The notes: generated from the sequence alone by a model not told the origin. A DNA stretch of 61,387 nt from Pseudomonas linyingensis (GCF_900109175.1 NZ_FNZE01000022.1:1-61387), one strand, 5' to 3'. Positions 1-9,616 are shown, counted from the stretch's first letter. Numbers and translations are program-made.

Positions 1-1
1 G

Positions 2-949
2 AAACTCAAAGTCGCCATCGTCGGCTCCGGCAACATCGGCACCGACCTGATGATCAAGATCCTGCGCAACGGCAAGAACCTGGAAATGGGCGCCATGGTC
101 GGCATCGACCCGGCCTCCGACGGCCTGGCGCGCGCCGCGCGCATGGGCGTGGCCACCACCCACGAAGGCGTCGAAGGCCTGACCCGCATGGACGTGTTCA
201 AGGACATCGACTTCGTCTTCGACGCCACCAGCGCCGGTGCCCACGTCAAGAACGACGCCTTCCTGCGCTCGCTCAAGCCGAATATCCGCCTGATCGACCT
301 GACCCCGGCGGCCATCGGCCCGTACTGCGTGCCGGTGGTGAACCTGGAAGAGCACCTGGATGCGCTGAACGTCAACATGGTCACCTGTGGCGGCCAGGCC
401 ACCATCCCGATGGTCGCCGCGGTGTCCCGCGTGGCCAGGGTGCACTACGCCGAGATCGTCGCCTCGATCGCCTCGAAATCCGCCGGTCCCGGCACCCGCG
501 CCAACATCGACGAATTCACCGAGACCACCACCCAGGCCATCGAAGTGATCGGCGGCGCCGCCAAGGGCAAGGCGATCATCGTCATGAACCCGGCCGAGCC
601 GCCGCTGATCATGCGCGACACCGTGTTCGTGCTCTCCGAAGCGGTCGACCAGGCCAAGGTCGAGGCCAGCGTCGAGGAAATGGCCCAGGCCGTGCAGGCC
701 TACGTGCCGGGCTATCGCCTGAAGCAGAAGGTGCAGTTCGACGTCATTCCCGAGGACAAGCCGCTGACCATCCCGGGCCACGGCACCTTCTCCGGGCTGA
801 AGACCTCGGTGTTCCTCGAAGTCGAAGGTGCCGCCCATTACCTGCCGGCCTACGCCGGCAACCTCGACATCATGACCTCCGCCGCGCTGGCTACCGCCGA
901 GCGCATGGCGCTGTCGATGCTGTCCCAGCCGCAGCTGCAGAACGCGTAA
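2..949 (+). CDS. dmpF: Acetaldehyde dehydrogenase (acylating), 5' end outside window
   Basis: Converts acetaldehyde plus CoA and NAD+ to acetyl-CoA, the last step of the catechol meta-cleavage pathway, working as a channelling complex with the aldolase encoded next. The open frame runs to the left edge; the first visible residues read [13 protein letters not shown], the Rossmann NAD-binding start of this family, so only about 3-4 residues are missing. The conserved [12 protein letters not shown] stretch carries the catalytic cysteine. The internal ATG at 50 is not the real start because it would cut off the NAD-binding loop. The stop is 11 bases before dmpG, so the genes form one transcript. 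Very close match to DmpF/XylQ/NahO-type enzymes as I know them. Confidence 0.96.
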   Translation, partial: KLKVAIVGSGNIGTDLMIKILRNGKNLEMGAMVGIDPASDGLARAARMGVATTHEGVEGLTRMDVFKDIDFVFDATSAGAHVKNDAFLRSLKPNIRLIDLTPAAIGPYCVPVVNLEEHLDALNVNMVTCGGQATIPMVAAVSRVARVHYAEIVASIASKSAGPGTRANIDEFTETTTQAIEVIGGAAKGKAIIVMNPAEPPLIMRDTVFVLSEAVDQAKVEASVEEMAQAVQAYVPGYRLKQKVQFDVIPEDKPLTIPGHGTFSGLKTSVFLEVEGAAHYLPAYAGNLDIMTSAALATAERMALSMLSQPQLQNA

Positions 950-960
950 GGAGCGCCGCC

Positions 961-1995
961 ATGACCTTCAATCCCGGCAAGAAGCTGTACATCTCCGACG
1001 TCACCCTGCGCGACGGCAGCCACGCCGTGCGCCACCAGTACTCGATCCAGAACGTGCAGGACATCGCCCGCGCGCTGGACGAGGCCAAGGTCGACGCCAT
1101 CGAAGTCACCCACGGCGACGGCCTGCAGGGCTCCTCCTTCAACTACGGCTTCGGCGCCCACACCGACCTGGAGTGGATCGAGGCCGCCGCCGACGTGATC
1201 AAGCACGCGCGGATCACCGTGCTGCTGCTGCCCGGCATCGGCACGGTGCACGACCTCAAGGCCGCCTACGATGCCGGCGCCCGTTCGGTGCGCATCGCCA
1301 CCCACTGCACCGAAGCGGACGTGTCCAAGCAGCACATCGAGTACGCCCGTTCGCTCGGCATGGACACCGTCGGCTTCCTGATGATGAGCCACATGATCCC
1401 CGCCGAGCAGCTGGCCGCCCAAGGCAAGCTGATGGAGAGCTACGGCGCCCAGTGCATCTACATGGCCGACTCCGGCGGCGCGATGAACATGCAGGACATC
1501 CGCGACCGCATGCGCGCGTTCAAGGCCGTGCTCGACCCGGCCACCCAGACCGGCATGCACGCCCACCACAACCTCAGCCTCGGCGTGGCCAACTCGATCA
1601 CCGCGGTGGAAGAGGGCTGCGACCGCATCGACGCCAGCCTGGCCGGCATGGGCGCCGGCGCCGGCAACGCGCCGCTGGAAGTGTTCATCGCCGCCGCCGA
1701 GCGCATGGGCTGGAACCACGGCACCGACCTCTATCGCCTGATGGACGCCGCCGACGACCTGGTGCGCCCGCTGCAGGACCGTCCGGTGCGCGTCGACCGC
1801 GAGACCCTCGGCCTCGGCTACGCCGGCGTGTATTCGAGCTTCCTGCGCCACGCCGAAGTGGCCGCCGAGAAGTACGGCCTGAAGACCCTGGATATCCTCG
1901 TCGAACTGGGCCGTCGCCGCATGGTCGGCGGCCAGGAAGACATGATCGTTGATGTGGCGCTGGACCTGCTGGCCGCCCGTAAGGAGCACAACTGA
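961..1995 (+). CDS. dmpG: 4-hydroxy-2-oxovalerate aldolase
   Basis: Splits 4-hydroxy-2-oxovalerate into pyruvate and acetaldehyde and passes the aldehyde to DmpF. The 344-residue length is usual for DmpG. The N-terminal [14 protein letters not shown] motif is the metal and substrate-binding start of this DRE-TIM metallolyase family, and [15 protein letters not shown] supplies the two metal-binding histidines. A clear AAGGAG ribosome site sits upstream of the ATG. The stop codon overlaps the start of dmpH by one base (TGATG), so the two are translationally coupled. Confidence 0.97.
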   Translation: MTFNPGKKLYISDVTLRDGSHAVRHQYSIQNVQDIARALDEAKVDAIEVTHGDGLQGSSFNYGFGAHTDLEWIEAAADVIKHARITVLLLPGIGTVHDLKAAYDAGARSVRIATHCTEADVSKQHIEYARSLGMDTVGFLMMSHMIPAEQLAAQGKLMESYGAQCIYMADSGGAMNMQDIRDRMRAFKAVLDPATQTGMHAHHNLSLGVANSITAVEEGCDRIDASLAGMGAGAGNAPLEVFIAAAERMGWNHGTDLYRLMDAADDLVRPLQDRPVRVDRETLGLGYAGVYSSFLRHAEVAAEKYGLKTLDILVELGRRRMVGGQEDMIVDVALDLLAARKEHN

Positions 1996-2789
1996 TGAAC
2001 CGTACCCTGACCCGCGAGCAGGTGCTGGCCCTGGCCGAGCACGTCGAAGGCGCCGAGCTGAATGTCCACGACATCAGCAAGGTGACCAACGACTTCCCGC
2101 AGATGACCTTCGCCGACGCCTACGACATCCAGTGGGAAATCCGTCGCCGCAAGGAAGCGCGCGGCAACAAGACCGTCGGCCTGAAGATGGGCCTGACCTC
2201 CTGGGCGAAGATGGCGCAGATGGGCGTGGAAACGCCGATCTACGGCTTCCTCTCCGACTACTTCAGCGTGCCGGACGGCGGCACCATCGACTGCTCCAAG
2301 CTGATCCACCCGAAGATCGAGGCGGAGATCTCGGTGGTCACCAAGGCGCCGCTGCGTGGCCCGGGCTGCCACATCGGCGACGTGATCGCCGCCGTCGACT
2401 ACGTGATCCCCACCGTGGAAGTGATCGACTCGCGCTACGAGAACTTCAAGTTCGACCTGATCAGCGTGGTGGCCGACAACGCCTCGTCGACCCGCTACAT
2501 CACCGGCGGTCAGATGGCCAACCTCGAAGACGTCGACCTGCGCACCCTCGGCGTGGTGATGGAGAAGAACGGCGAGGTGGTGGAAGTCGGCGCCGGCGCC
2601 GCGGTGCTCGGTCATCCGCTGTCCAGCGTGGCGATGCTGGCCAACCTGCTGGCCGAGCGCGGCGAGCACATCCCGGCCGGCACCTTCATCATGACCGGCG
2701 GCATCACCGCCGCGGTGTCGGTGGCGCCGGGCGACAACGTCACCGTGCGCTACCAGGGTCTGGGCAGCGTTTCCGCCCGTTTCGTCTGA
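1995..2789 (+). CDS. dmpH: 2-oxo-3-hexenedioate (4-oxalocrotonate) decarboxylase
   Basis: Decarboxylates 2-oxo-3-hexenedioate in the dehydrogenase branch of the meta-cleavage pathway, normally in complex with a vinylpyruvate hydratase (DmpE type) that should lie to the left of the window. The 264-residue length and the [19 protein letters not shown] and [11 protein letters not shown] stretches fit the FAA-hydrolase/hydratase-decarboxylase superfamily with its acidic metal site. The F-G-H order matches the dmp operon. An intrinsic-terminator-like hairpin follows the stop codon directly. Confidence 0.95.
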   Translation: MNRTLTREQVLALAEHVEGAELNVHDISKVTNDFPQMTFADAYDIQWEIRRRKEARGNKTVGLKMGLTSWAKMAQMGVETPIYGFLSDYFSVPDGGTIDCSKLIHPKIEAEISVVTKAPLRGPGCHIGDVIAAVDYVIPTVEVIDSRYENFKFDLISVVADNASSTRYITGGQMANLEDVDLRTLGVVMEKNGEVVEVGAGAAVLGHPLSSVAMLANLLAERGEHIPAGTFIMTGGITAAVSVAPGDNVTVRYQGLGSVSARFV

Positions 2790-2801
2790 GTCACCCCTTT
2801 T

Positions 2802-2828
2802 GCCCCGGCCATCGGCCGGGGCCTTTTT
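2802..2828 (+). terminator. Intrinsic-terminator-like hairpin between dmpH and dmpI
   Basis: A perfect 9-bp GC stem (GCCCCGGCC at 2802-2810, its complement at 2814-2822) with a 3-base loop is followed by C and five T. It has the shape of a strong rho-independent terminator but lies inside the operon, 12 bases after the dmpH stop and just before the ribosome site of dmpI. Confidence 0.8.
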
Positions 2829-2844
2829 AGCGAGGAACCTGCAC

Positions 2845-3036
2845 ATGCCGATTGCCCATGTCCACATCATGGAAGGCCGCAGCGACGAGCAGAAGGAAGC
2901 GATGATCCGCGAGGTCAGCGAGGCGCTGGCGCGCACCCTCGACTCGCCGCTCGACCGCGTGCGGGTGCTGATCACCGAGCTGCCGAAGGACCACTGGGGC
3001 ATCGCTGGCGAGCCGGCCAGCAAGCTCCGCAAGTAA
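2845..3036 (+). CDS. dmpI: 2-hydroxymuconate (4-oxalocrotonate) tautomerase
   Basis: Small 63-residue tautomerase that isomerises 2-hydroxymuconate to 2-oxo-3-hexenedioate, the substrate of DmpH. The mature protein starts with the catalytic Pro after removal of Met ([12 protein letters not shown]). Arginines at about positions 11 and 39 fit the family's substrate-binding pair. The start at 2845 is chosen over an upstream in-frame ATG at 2800 because only this one exposes Pro at position 1 and it has a GAGGAA site in front. The upstream ATG lies inside the preceding hairpin. Last gene of the meta operon; the next gene is convergent. Confidence 0.93.
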   Translation: MPIAHVHIMEGRSDEQKEAMIREVSEALARTLDSPLDRVRVLITELPKDHWGIAGEPASKLRK

Positions 3037-3126
3037 GTCCCGCTGTCGGTGTCCGGACGCAGCACCCGCTGCGCCCGGCCACCGACTACCGCTGGCGGCC
3101 GGTACGCACCGACCGCCATGCCCGCC

Positions 3127-4185
3127 TCAGCGCGCCGCCTGGCCGCTGTACTTGGTCACCAGCTGGCACGCCTCCCTGAGCAGGCCGGCGCCGTTGGCGT
3201 AGCCCTTGCTCTCCACCTCGCTCACCCAGTCGCCGTCCAGGCTGCGCGCGGCGTCCATCCAGCGCTGCTGTTCCTCGGCGGCGAGGAAGTGGATCTCGTT
3301 GTTGCGCTCGCGGGCCCGCTGGCGGCCGGTTTCCACCACGCCGGTATCCCACAGGCGGCCGGCGCGCGCCGACAGGGCGCGACCGCTGTTGGCGTCGATG
3401 ATCTGCCGCAGGTCGTCCGGCAGGCTGTCGTAGCGCGCCTTGTTCATCGCCACCACCAGCGCCGCGTGCATCAGCTTGGGCATGCCCTCGGCCATTTCGG
3501 TGTGGTACTTGACCCGTTCCTGCAGCTTGACCGAGGTGACCACGTCCCACGGTACCGCGGCGCCGTCGAGCAGGCCGCGGGCCAGCGCGGCGGGCACCGG
3601 ATTGATCGGCATGGCCTGCGGCTGGCCGCCGAACAGCGCGATCAGCCGGCTCTGCACCGGATTGGCGGTGCGCAGCCTGAGGCCGGCGAAGTCGGCCATG
3701 CTGCGGATCGGCTGCTTGCGGGTATGCAGCAGCACGCTGTCGGTGAGGTGGGTGGCGAGCAGCTGGATGCCCTGGTACTCCTTCTGGCCATGGGCCTGGA
3801 GGAAGTCCCACATGGCCTGGCTGCTGGCCTCGGCGGAGCGGTTCATGAACGGCAGCTCGAAGGCGCTGGTCAGCGGGAAGCGGCCGCTGGTGTAGCCGGG
3901 CAGCGCCCAGACGATGTCCGCGGTGCCGTCGCGCACCTGGTCGACCAGCTGCGACGGCTTGCCGCCGAGCTGCATCGCCGGGAAGAAGTGGAAGCGGATG
4001 CGCCCGGCGGATTCGCGGCTGATCTTGTCGGCCCAGGGCTGCAGGAATTCGCGCTGGGTGACCGAATCGTGGGGCATGAAGTGGTGCACCTTGAGGGTGA
4101 CGACCGCCGGTTGTGGGGTGGCGGCAGTGGCCGCCAGGCTGCTGCTCATGCACAGCGCCGCGAGAGTGGTACGCAGAAGTTTCAC
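3127..4185 (-). CDS. TRAP transporter solute-binding protein, DctP family (orphan)
   Basis: Periplasmic binding protein of the tripartite ATP-independent (TRAP) type, about 352 residues. It begins at a GTG with AAGGA eight bases upstream, and residues 1 to about 22 form a cleavable signal peptide ending in TAA. The body shows the DctP pattern: VTLKVHHFMPHDS at the mature N-terminus, PAMQLGGKPSQL, and a conserved arginine in GLRLRTANP that binds substrate carboxylates in this family. No DctQ or DctM membrane gene lies nearby, so the permease partner must be elsewhere. It is convergent with the meta-cleavage operon, suggesting but not proving an aromatic acid ligand. It closely resembles the second binding protein at 16244. 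Confidence 0.9.
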   Translation of the reverse strand: MKLLRTTLAALCMSSSLAATAATPQPAVVTLKVHHFMPHDSVTQREFLQPWADKISRESAGRIRFHFFPAMQLGGKPSQLVDQVRDGTADIVWALPGYTSGRFPLTSAFELPFMNRSAEASSQAMWDFLQAHGQKEYQGIQLLATHLTDSVLLHTRKQPIRSMADFAGLRLRTANPVQSRLIALFGGQPQAMPINPVPAALARGLLDGAAVPWDVVTSVKLQERVKYHTEMAEGMPKLMHAALVVAMNKARYDSLPDDLRQIIDANSGRALSARAGRLWDTGVVETGRQRARERNNEIHFLAAEEQQRWMDAARSLDGDWVSEVESKGYANGAGLLREACQLVTKYSGQAAR

Positions 4186-4291
4186 CGTGACTGTCCTTTT
4201 TCTTGTTGGGTCGAAGGTGCGAGTGCGGCCCGTCGCGGGCCGCAGCCTATGCTGGTGGGCGGGCGGGGTGGGGACAATCCGCTGCGGCGGC

Positions 4292-4314
4292 TTGTGTGCG
4301 GTAGGCGCACACAA
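4292..4314. promoter_or_regulatory. Perfect 9-bp inverted repeat, candidate operator
   Basis: The arm TTGTGTGCG is followed after five bases (gtagg) by its exact complement. It lies in the 222-base gap between the divergent dctP-like gene and the penicillin-acylase gene. A 23-base perfect dyad in a divergent promoter region is typical of a dimeric repressor site such as GntR or IclR type; no regulator gene is adjacent. Confidence 0.55.
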
Positions 4315-4407
4315 AGTGCGGGAACCGCTTGTGGCCGATGGCGGGCAGCCGCGCAGGCGGGCGAGGCAGTAACATACGCGCCCCGTTTTGCCTGCCGGAG
4401 CGTTGCC

Positions 4408-6822
4408 GTGTCCCTGCCCAGTTCCTCCCCGTCCGCCGTTCGCCGCCCACGGCGCCTGCGCCGCTGGCTGGCCGCCCTGGCCGGGGTGCTGGTGCTCGGC
4501 GCGACCGGCGGCACGCTGTATCTCAACGACCAGCGCCCGCAGCGCGCCGGCGAGCTGACCTTGCCCGGCCTCGCCGCGCCGGTGGCGGTGCGCTTCGACG
4601 CCCAGGGCGTGCCGCACATCCGCGCCGAGAACGAGAGCGACCTGTACCGCGCGCTGGGCTACTTGCATGCCCAGGACCGCCTGTTCCAGATGGAGCTGCT
4701 GCGCCGCCTGGCGCGCGGCGAGCTGGCCGAGGTGCTCGGCGCCAAGCTGGTCGACACCGACCGCCTGTTCCGCAGCCTGCGCCTGGGCGAGCGGGCTGCC
4801 GCCATGGTGGCAGCCGAAGACAAGGCAGCGCCGGCCTGGCAGGGCCTGCAGGCCTACCTCGAAGGCATCAACCACTACCAGGCCAGCCGCCCGCTGCCGC
4901 TGGAGTTCGACCTGCTCGGCATCCAACCGCGGCCGTTCAGCGCCGAGGACACCTTCAGCGTGATCGGCTACATGGCCTACAGCTTCGCCGCGGCGTTGCG
5001 CACCGAGCCGGTGCTGACCCACATCCGCGACCGCCTCGGGGCCGACTACCTGGCCATCTTCGGCCTCGACGCCGCGGCGGCGGGGCAGGGCCACGGCCCG
5101 GCGCTGGCCGCCGCCGACTGGCGCGGCCTGCACGCCCTGGCCCAGCTGGCCGGTTCCGCGCCGGGGCGCGGCGGTCTCAGCCAGTTCGAGGGCAGCAACG
5201 CCTGGGCGCTCAGCGGCGCACGCACCGCCAGCGGCAAGCCGCTGCTGGCCGGCGACCCGCACATCCGCTTCAGCGTGCCGCAGGTGTGGTACAGCGCCCA
5301 CCTGTCGGCGCCCGGCTTCGAGCTGTACGGCCAGCACCATGCGCTGATCCCCTTCGCCCTGCTCGGTCACAACCGCGACTTCGGCTGGAGCCTGACCATG
5401 TTCCAGAACGACGATCTCGACCTGATCGCCGAGCGGGTCAACCCGGCCGATCCCGAGCAGGTCTGGCACGCCGGGCAGTGGGAGACGCTGGAAAGCCGCA
5501 CCGAGCGGATCGCCGTGAAGGACGCCGCGCCGGTCGCGCTGACCCTGCGCCGCTCGCCCCACGGCCCGCTGGTCAACGACGCCCTCGGCGCGCTGGCCGG
5601 GCCGACGCCGCTGGCGCTGCGCTGGGTGTTCCTCGAGTCGGCCAACCCGATCCTCGCCGCCTTCCACCAGCTCAATCGCGCCGACAGCCTGGCCAAGGCG
5701 CGCAGCGCGGCGGCCGGCATCGAGGCGCCGGGGCTGAACATCGTCTGGGCCTCGGCGGCCGGCGACATCGCCTGGTGGGCGGCGGGGCGCCTGCTCGAGC
5801 GCCCGGCCGGCGCCCATCCGTCCTTCGTTATCGACGGCGCCAGTGCCGCGGCGACGGCGCCCCGGCCGCTGCCGTTCGACGCCAACCCGCGCGAGGAAAA
5901 CCCGCTGCGCGGCTACGTGCTGTCGGCCAACCAGGCGCCGGCCGGTTTCGCGGTGCCCGGCTACTACAACCCGGCGGAGCGCTACCAGCGCCTGCGCGAG
6001 CGCCTCGACAACGCCGACCGGCGCTGGGACGTGGAGAACAGCCAGGCCCTGCAGCTGGAGGGCGGCAACGACCTGCCGCGGCGCCTGCTGACGCCGCTGC
6101 TGGCCGAGCTGCGCGCCGCGGTGACGGCGGAGCAGCGCGCCCTGCTCGAGGAGCTGGCCGCCTGGGACGGCGAGCACCGCCTCGACTCGCGCGCCGCGGT
6201 GCTGTTCAACCAGCTGCTCTACCAGTTGGCCCGCGAGGCGCTGGCCGACGAACTGGGCGAGGAGTTCTTCGCCGCGCTGCTGGCCACCCGGGCGATCAAC
6301 AGCGCGTTGCCGGAGCTGGCCGCCGATGCCGCGTCACCTTGGTGGGACGACCGCGCCACGCCCGGCCGCGAGACGCGCGCGGCGATCGTCGCGCGCGCCT
6401 GGCAGGCCAGCCTGAAGCATCTGCAGGTCGTGCTGGGCGCCGATCCGGCCGGCTGGCAGTGGGGCCGCGCGCATACCCTGACCTTCGAGCACCCGCTGGG
6501 CCGCGTCGAGCCGCTGGATCGCCTGCTCAACGTCGGCAGCTTCGCCGCGCCGGGCAGCCACGAGGTACCCAACAACCTCGCGCACAAGTTCGGCCCGGCG
6601 CCCTGGCCGGTGGTCTACGGCCCGTCGATCCGCCGCTTGGTCGACTTCGCCGCCCCCGAGCAGGCGCTGGGCAGCAGCCCGCTGGGGCAGAGCGGCGTGC
6701 CCTTCGATGCCCACTACGCCGACCAGGCCGCCGCCTACCTGCGCGGCGACTACCGGCCGCTGCACCTGGACGCAGCGACCATCGACGCCGAGGCGCGCGG
6801 GGTGCTGTGGTTGCGGCCGTAG
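4408..6822 (+). CDS. Penicillin acylase family amidohydrolase (Ntn hydrolase)
   Basis: An 804-residue precursor of the penicillin G acylase / acyl-homoserine-lactone acylase family, which cleaves amide bonds after self-processing into two chains. A basic N-terminus (RRPRRLRRW) and one hydrophobic segment, about residues 15-40, export or anchor it. The alpha-chain motif ALGYLHAQDRLFQMELLRR precedes the spacer, and FEGSNAWAL supplies Ser263, the expected nucleophile and first residue of the beta chain. The start is a GTG with CCGGAG eight bases upstream; the open frame extends much further left but without homology. Substrate (antibiotic, signal lactone or other amide) cannot be told from sequence. 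Divergent from the orphan TRAP binding protein. Confidence 0.9.
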   Translation: MSLPSSSPSAVRRPRRLRRWLAALAGVLVLGATGGTLYLNDQRPQRAGELTLPGLAAPVAVRFDAQGVPHIRAENESDLYRALGYLHAQDRLFQMELLRRLARGELAEVLGAKLVDTDRLFRSLRLGERAAAMVAAEDKAAPAWQGLQAYLEGINHYQASRPLPLEFDLLGIQPRPFSAEDTFSVIGYMAYSFAAALRTEPVLTHIRDRLGADYLAIFGLDAAAAGQGHGPALAAADWRGLHALAQLAGSAPGRGGLSQFEGSNAWALSGARTASGKPLLAGDPHIRFSVPQVWYSAHLSAPGFELYGQHHALIPFALLGHNRDFGWSLTMFQNDDLDLIAERVNPADPEQVWHAGQWETLESRTERIAVKDAAPVALTLRRSPHGPLVNDALGALAGPTPLALRWVFLESANPILAAFHQLNRADSLAKARSAAAGIEAPGLNIVWASAAGDIAWWAAGRLLERPAGAHPSFVIDGASAAATAPRPLPFDANPREENPLRGYVLSANQAPAGFAVPGYYNPAERYQRLRERLDNADRRWDVENSQALQLEGGNDLPRRLLTPLLAELRAAVTAEQRALLEELAAWDGEHRLDSRAAVLFNQLLYQLAREALADELGEEFFAALLATRAINSALPELAADAASPWWDDRATPGRETRAAIVARAWQASLKHLQVVLGADPAGWQWGRAHTLTFEHPLGRVEPLDRLLNVGSFAAPGSHEVPNNLAHKFGPAPWPVVYGPSIRRLVDFAAPEQALGSSPLGQSGVPFDAHYADQAAAYLRGDYRPLHLDAATIDAEARGVLWLRP

Positions 6823-6849
6823 GGGCGGGCCTTCCCTGGGTTGGCGGCG

Positions 6850-7905
6850 TCAGCGGCCGTTGAGCCGGGGCAGGCGCTCGGCCGTGGGCGGGTGGGTGGA
6901 AAGGTAGCTGGTCCAGTCGCTGTCCGGGTCCGCGCAGCGCTCCGCCTCGGGACAATTGCGCATGGCGGTCTCCAGGCGCAGCAGCATGTTTCCCAGGTGG
7001 GCCGCGTCGATGCCATGGCTCGCCAGCATGTCGGCGGCAAAGCGGTCGGCCTCGTGCTCGAAGCTGCGCGAATAGCCGAGCTGGGTCAGGATCAGCGGAA
7101 TGCCCGCGATCAGCGACGATACCGAGGACACGTCGCCGGTCACCGTCATCGCCAGCAGGCCGAGCGCCGAGCCCTGCAGGACCTGGCGCAGGCCGTGACG
7201 CCGCTCGATGTGGCCGATCTCGTGGGCCAGCACCCCCAGCAGCTCCTCGTCGCGCTCGGCCAGCTTCACCAGCTGGTCGGTGAAGATCACCGTGCCCGAG
7301 GGCAGCGCAAAGGCATTGGCGCCCAGCTCGCGCGCCGCCTTGCGGAATTCGAGCTGAATCGCCAGGCCGCTGCTCGCCATCAGCGGCGCGAAGCGCCGGC
7401 GCAGGCGCGTCTGCTCCTCGACCGTCAGCTCGGAGGGAAACAGCACCTCGTCGTCGAGCAGCTCGAGCACGCCCGCGCCGATCTGCCGGCTGGCCGCCTC
7501 CGGCAGGGCGAAGGCGCTGGCCTCGGCCAGCGCCGGAATGCCGTAGCGCACGCCGCCCCAGGCGAAGGCGATGGTCGCCACCAGGCCGATCAGCACATAA
7601 CGCAGGCTGGACTCCAGGCGATGGATCAGGCCGTAGTGCCTGCCCTGGCCGGCGAGCAGCCGGTCGACGCCGGCGTTGTCGGCGGTCTCGAAGGTGGCGC
7701 CGTCGGCCAGGCGCAGCATGCGCGGCGTGTTGCCGAGGCGCGAGCTGACGACGACTTCGCCGAGCGGCAGCGGCCCGGCCAGCAGGACGTCGCCGGCGGT
7801 CACCCGCAGGCAACCGTCGGCGACGACCAGCGTGGCGGCCACCGGCCGTGACGACGCTCCGCCGAACCAGATGCCGGCAAGCTCGTGCACAGCCGCTGTG
7901 CTCAC
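6850..7905 (-). CDS. M48 family zinc metalloprotease, membrane-associated
   Basis: A 351-residue peptidase of the M48 (Oma1/HtpX/BepA-like) family. An N-terminal beta-rich region of about 90 residues precedes a hydrophobic segment near residues 103-125 and the protease domain. HEIGH at residues 228-232 provides two zinc histidines and the catalytic Glu; EHEAD near 283-287 provides the third ligand. It starts at GTG 7905, whose GTGA overlaps the stop of the upstream yjgN-like gene, so the pair is translationally coupled. Probably an envelope quality-control protease working with its membrane neighbour; that link is inferred from coupling only. Confidence 0.88.
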   Translation of the reverse strand: MSTAAVHELAGIWFGGASSRPVAATLVVADGCLRVTAGDVLLAGPLPLGEVVVSSRLGNTPRMLRLADGATFETADNAGVDRLLAGQGRHYGLIHRLESSLRYVLIGLVATIAFAWGGVRYGIPALAEASAFALPEAASRQIGAGVLELLDDEVLFPSELTVEEQTRLRRRFAPLMASSGLAIQLEFRKAARELGANAFALPSGTVIFTDQLVKLAERDEELLGVLAHEIGHIERRHGLRQVLQGSALGLLAMTVTGDVSSVSSLIAGIPLILTQLGYSRSFEHEADRFAADMLASHGIDAAHLGNMLLRLETAMRNCPEAERCADPDSDWTSYLSTHPPTAERLPRLNGR

Positions 7906-9287
7906 AGGGCCAGACCCACGTCGAACATCTCGGCGAACTCGCCGCCGAGGGAGGAAACCTCCTGGCGCCGGGCGGCGATGAAGCCGTCGAGATCGTCGCC
8001 GGCCACCAGCGCCATGTGTTCGGCGGCATAGCGCGCGTTGCGCACCTTCGCCCACGGATAGAACAGGCCCAGGGTCAGCAGCATGCCGAGCATGTTCACC
8101 AGCATCAGCACGCTGTAGCTGCCCAGCTCGTACTGCGAAACCAGGTGGTTGTCGCCCAACGCCAGGTTGCCATAGACCAGGTTGGTGAACCTGACGTTGA
8201 AGAAGGCGAACAGCAGCAGATAGGTCACCGCGCCGATCGCCGACGCCAGGAGCGGACTCAGGCCGCTCAGCACGGCTACCAGCGCGCCGGCCGCGACGCC
8301 GATACCCAGCATCGCCAGGAAGATCATGTAGAACGGGCGGGCGCCGACGTCGAGCTGGAAGCACGAGGTGCCGTAGCGGCTGTTGCCGGCGATGAAGCGC
8401 TGCTGCTTGTGTATCGCCAGCGGCATCAGGATGCCCAGCGTCAGCGCGCCGAGCAGCGGCCACACCAGGAAGGCCATCGCCGCGCCGCCATAGCTGCCAT
8501 CGAAGCCGAAGCGCACGCCGCGCCAGGCGCTGTTGCTGTTGCGAAAGCTCAGCCCGCGCACGATGATCCACGGCAGCGCGACGAGCAGCAGCAGGCCCAT
8601 CACCGCGCCGAGCGCCATCGACAGCTCGCCGGCCACGGAATAGACCACCAGGCAGGCGAAGGCGATCAGGCGCCCCTTGAGGATCTTCACGGGGTCGGCC
8701 AGGTAGTCGAAGCTGCTGCCGTCGAGCTGGGTGTTGCCGTAGAAGTAGCGCTGCGTCCTCACCTTGGCCCAGGCCGAATAGATGCCGAGGGTGACGATGG
8801 AAAGCAGGATGTTGACGATCCAGATGCGGAAGAACTCGAAGCCTTCACCGCGAAACTCGAAGGCCAGCTCCCGTGGCGCGGCACTGGCGGCGGCCTTGCC
8901 CTGCGCGCTCACCCCCGCCGGCGGTGCGCCATCCCCCTGGCTGCGCGCGTTGTCGCCGCCAGCGTCCTGCCGGGCGAGCGGGACAGCCCGCGTGGCCGTC
9001 GTCGGCGGGTGCGCGGGCTGCTGTTGCGCGACTGGCGGCGGGGCTGGCTGGGCGAGCGCAGCCTCCACGCTGACGACGGCGCCGAGGCGCTGCAGGGCCT
9101 CGCGATAGCGCACGGCCTCCGCATGGCCCAGCCCCTGCTTCAGCACCGTGCGGGGCTGGGTGAACAGCTGTTCCACGCGCTCCGCGTTCAGCCCCAGCAG
9201 GCGGGCGAAGCTCGCCTGCACCTGCGCCCTGCTGAAGTCCTCGAGCACCTCGCCCCGGAACACCACCGCATACACTGCATCCGTCAT
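7902..9287 (-). CDS. YjgN/DUF898 family multi-pass membrane protein
   Basis: A 461-residue protein. Residues 1 to about 75 form a soluble domain (TDAVYAVVFRGEVLEDF), then comes a Pro/Ala-rich linker to about 130. A DUF898 (YjgN) membrane domain follows, with repeated hydrophobic segments and the recurrent pattern LGIYSAWAKVRTQRYFYGNT and its second copy LGLFYPWAKVRNARYAAEH, which suggests an internal duplication. ATG 9287 is preceded by GGGAGAAG. It overlaps the M48 protease gene by four bases. The biochemical role of this family is unknown. Confidence 0.85.
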   Translation of the reverse strand: MTDAVYAVVFRGEVLEDFSRAQVQASFARLLGLNAERVEQLFTQPRTVLKQGLGHAEAVRYREALQRLGAVVSVEAALAQPAPPPVAQQQPAHPPTTATRAVPLARQDAGGDNARSQGDGAPPAGVSAQGKAAASAAPRELAFEFRGEGFEFFRIWIVNILLSIVTLGIYSAWAKVRTQRYFYGNTQLDGSSFDYLADPVKILKGRLIAFACLVVYSVAGELSMALGAVMGLLLLVALPWIIVRGLSFRNSNSAWRGVRFGFDGSYGGAAMAFLVWPLLGALTLGILMPLAIHKQQRFIAGNSRYGTSCFQLDVGARPFYMIFLAMLGIGVAAGALVAVLSGLSPLLASAIGAVTYLLLFAFFNVRFTNLVYGNLALGDNHLVSQYELGSYSVLMLVNMLGMLLTLGLFYPWAKVRNARYAAEHMALVAGDDLDGFIAARRQEVSSLGGEFAEMFDVGLAL

Positions 9288-9616
9288 CGACACTTCTCCC
9301 TGGGGTCCATATCCCCTGTCGCGCATCAAGTCCCTGAGGGCTGGCAATCCGGCCCGCCGTCGGTCCGGGGGCAAGCCCCCGCAAAACCGGCCAGCTTCCC
9401 TGCAGGCATTCATTCCGCGCCGCTGCGGCCACGCCTTGCGGGCAGCGCGCAGACAGCGTCGAGCATCATAGAGGCAATGGCGGCGCCCTCCAATCACCGG
9501 CGCATGCCGCCAGCGTTGCCCTGCGTTGCATGGCCATCCGCCTTTCTGCATGGTTCGCGGGCTTACGGGTGATAATGCGGTGATTGTCATCCACGCAATG
9601 AAGGAGCCCTGCGCCA
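9288..9616. other. Intergenic region between yjgN-like and DUF3087 genes
   Basis: A 329-base gap holding the two divergent promoters. The only clear structure is a short GC hairpin at 9366-9381 (CGGGGGC, two-base loop, complement), like the REP hairpins common in Pseudomonas. No gene, RNA or duplicated sequence is evident. Confidence 0.6.

Noticed and set aside
850..1989. Long minus-strand open frame across dmpG
   Set aside because: It is a mirror of a GC-rich gene in another frame; composition is low in complexity (His/Val/Gly-rich) and it lacks a ribosome site.
3049..4407. Upstream extension of the penicillin-acylase frame (a 1257-codon open frame)
   Set aside because: It covers the dctP gene on the opposite strand and shows no protein homology; the GTG at 4408 with a ribosome site and export signal is the real start.
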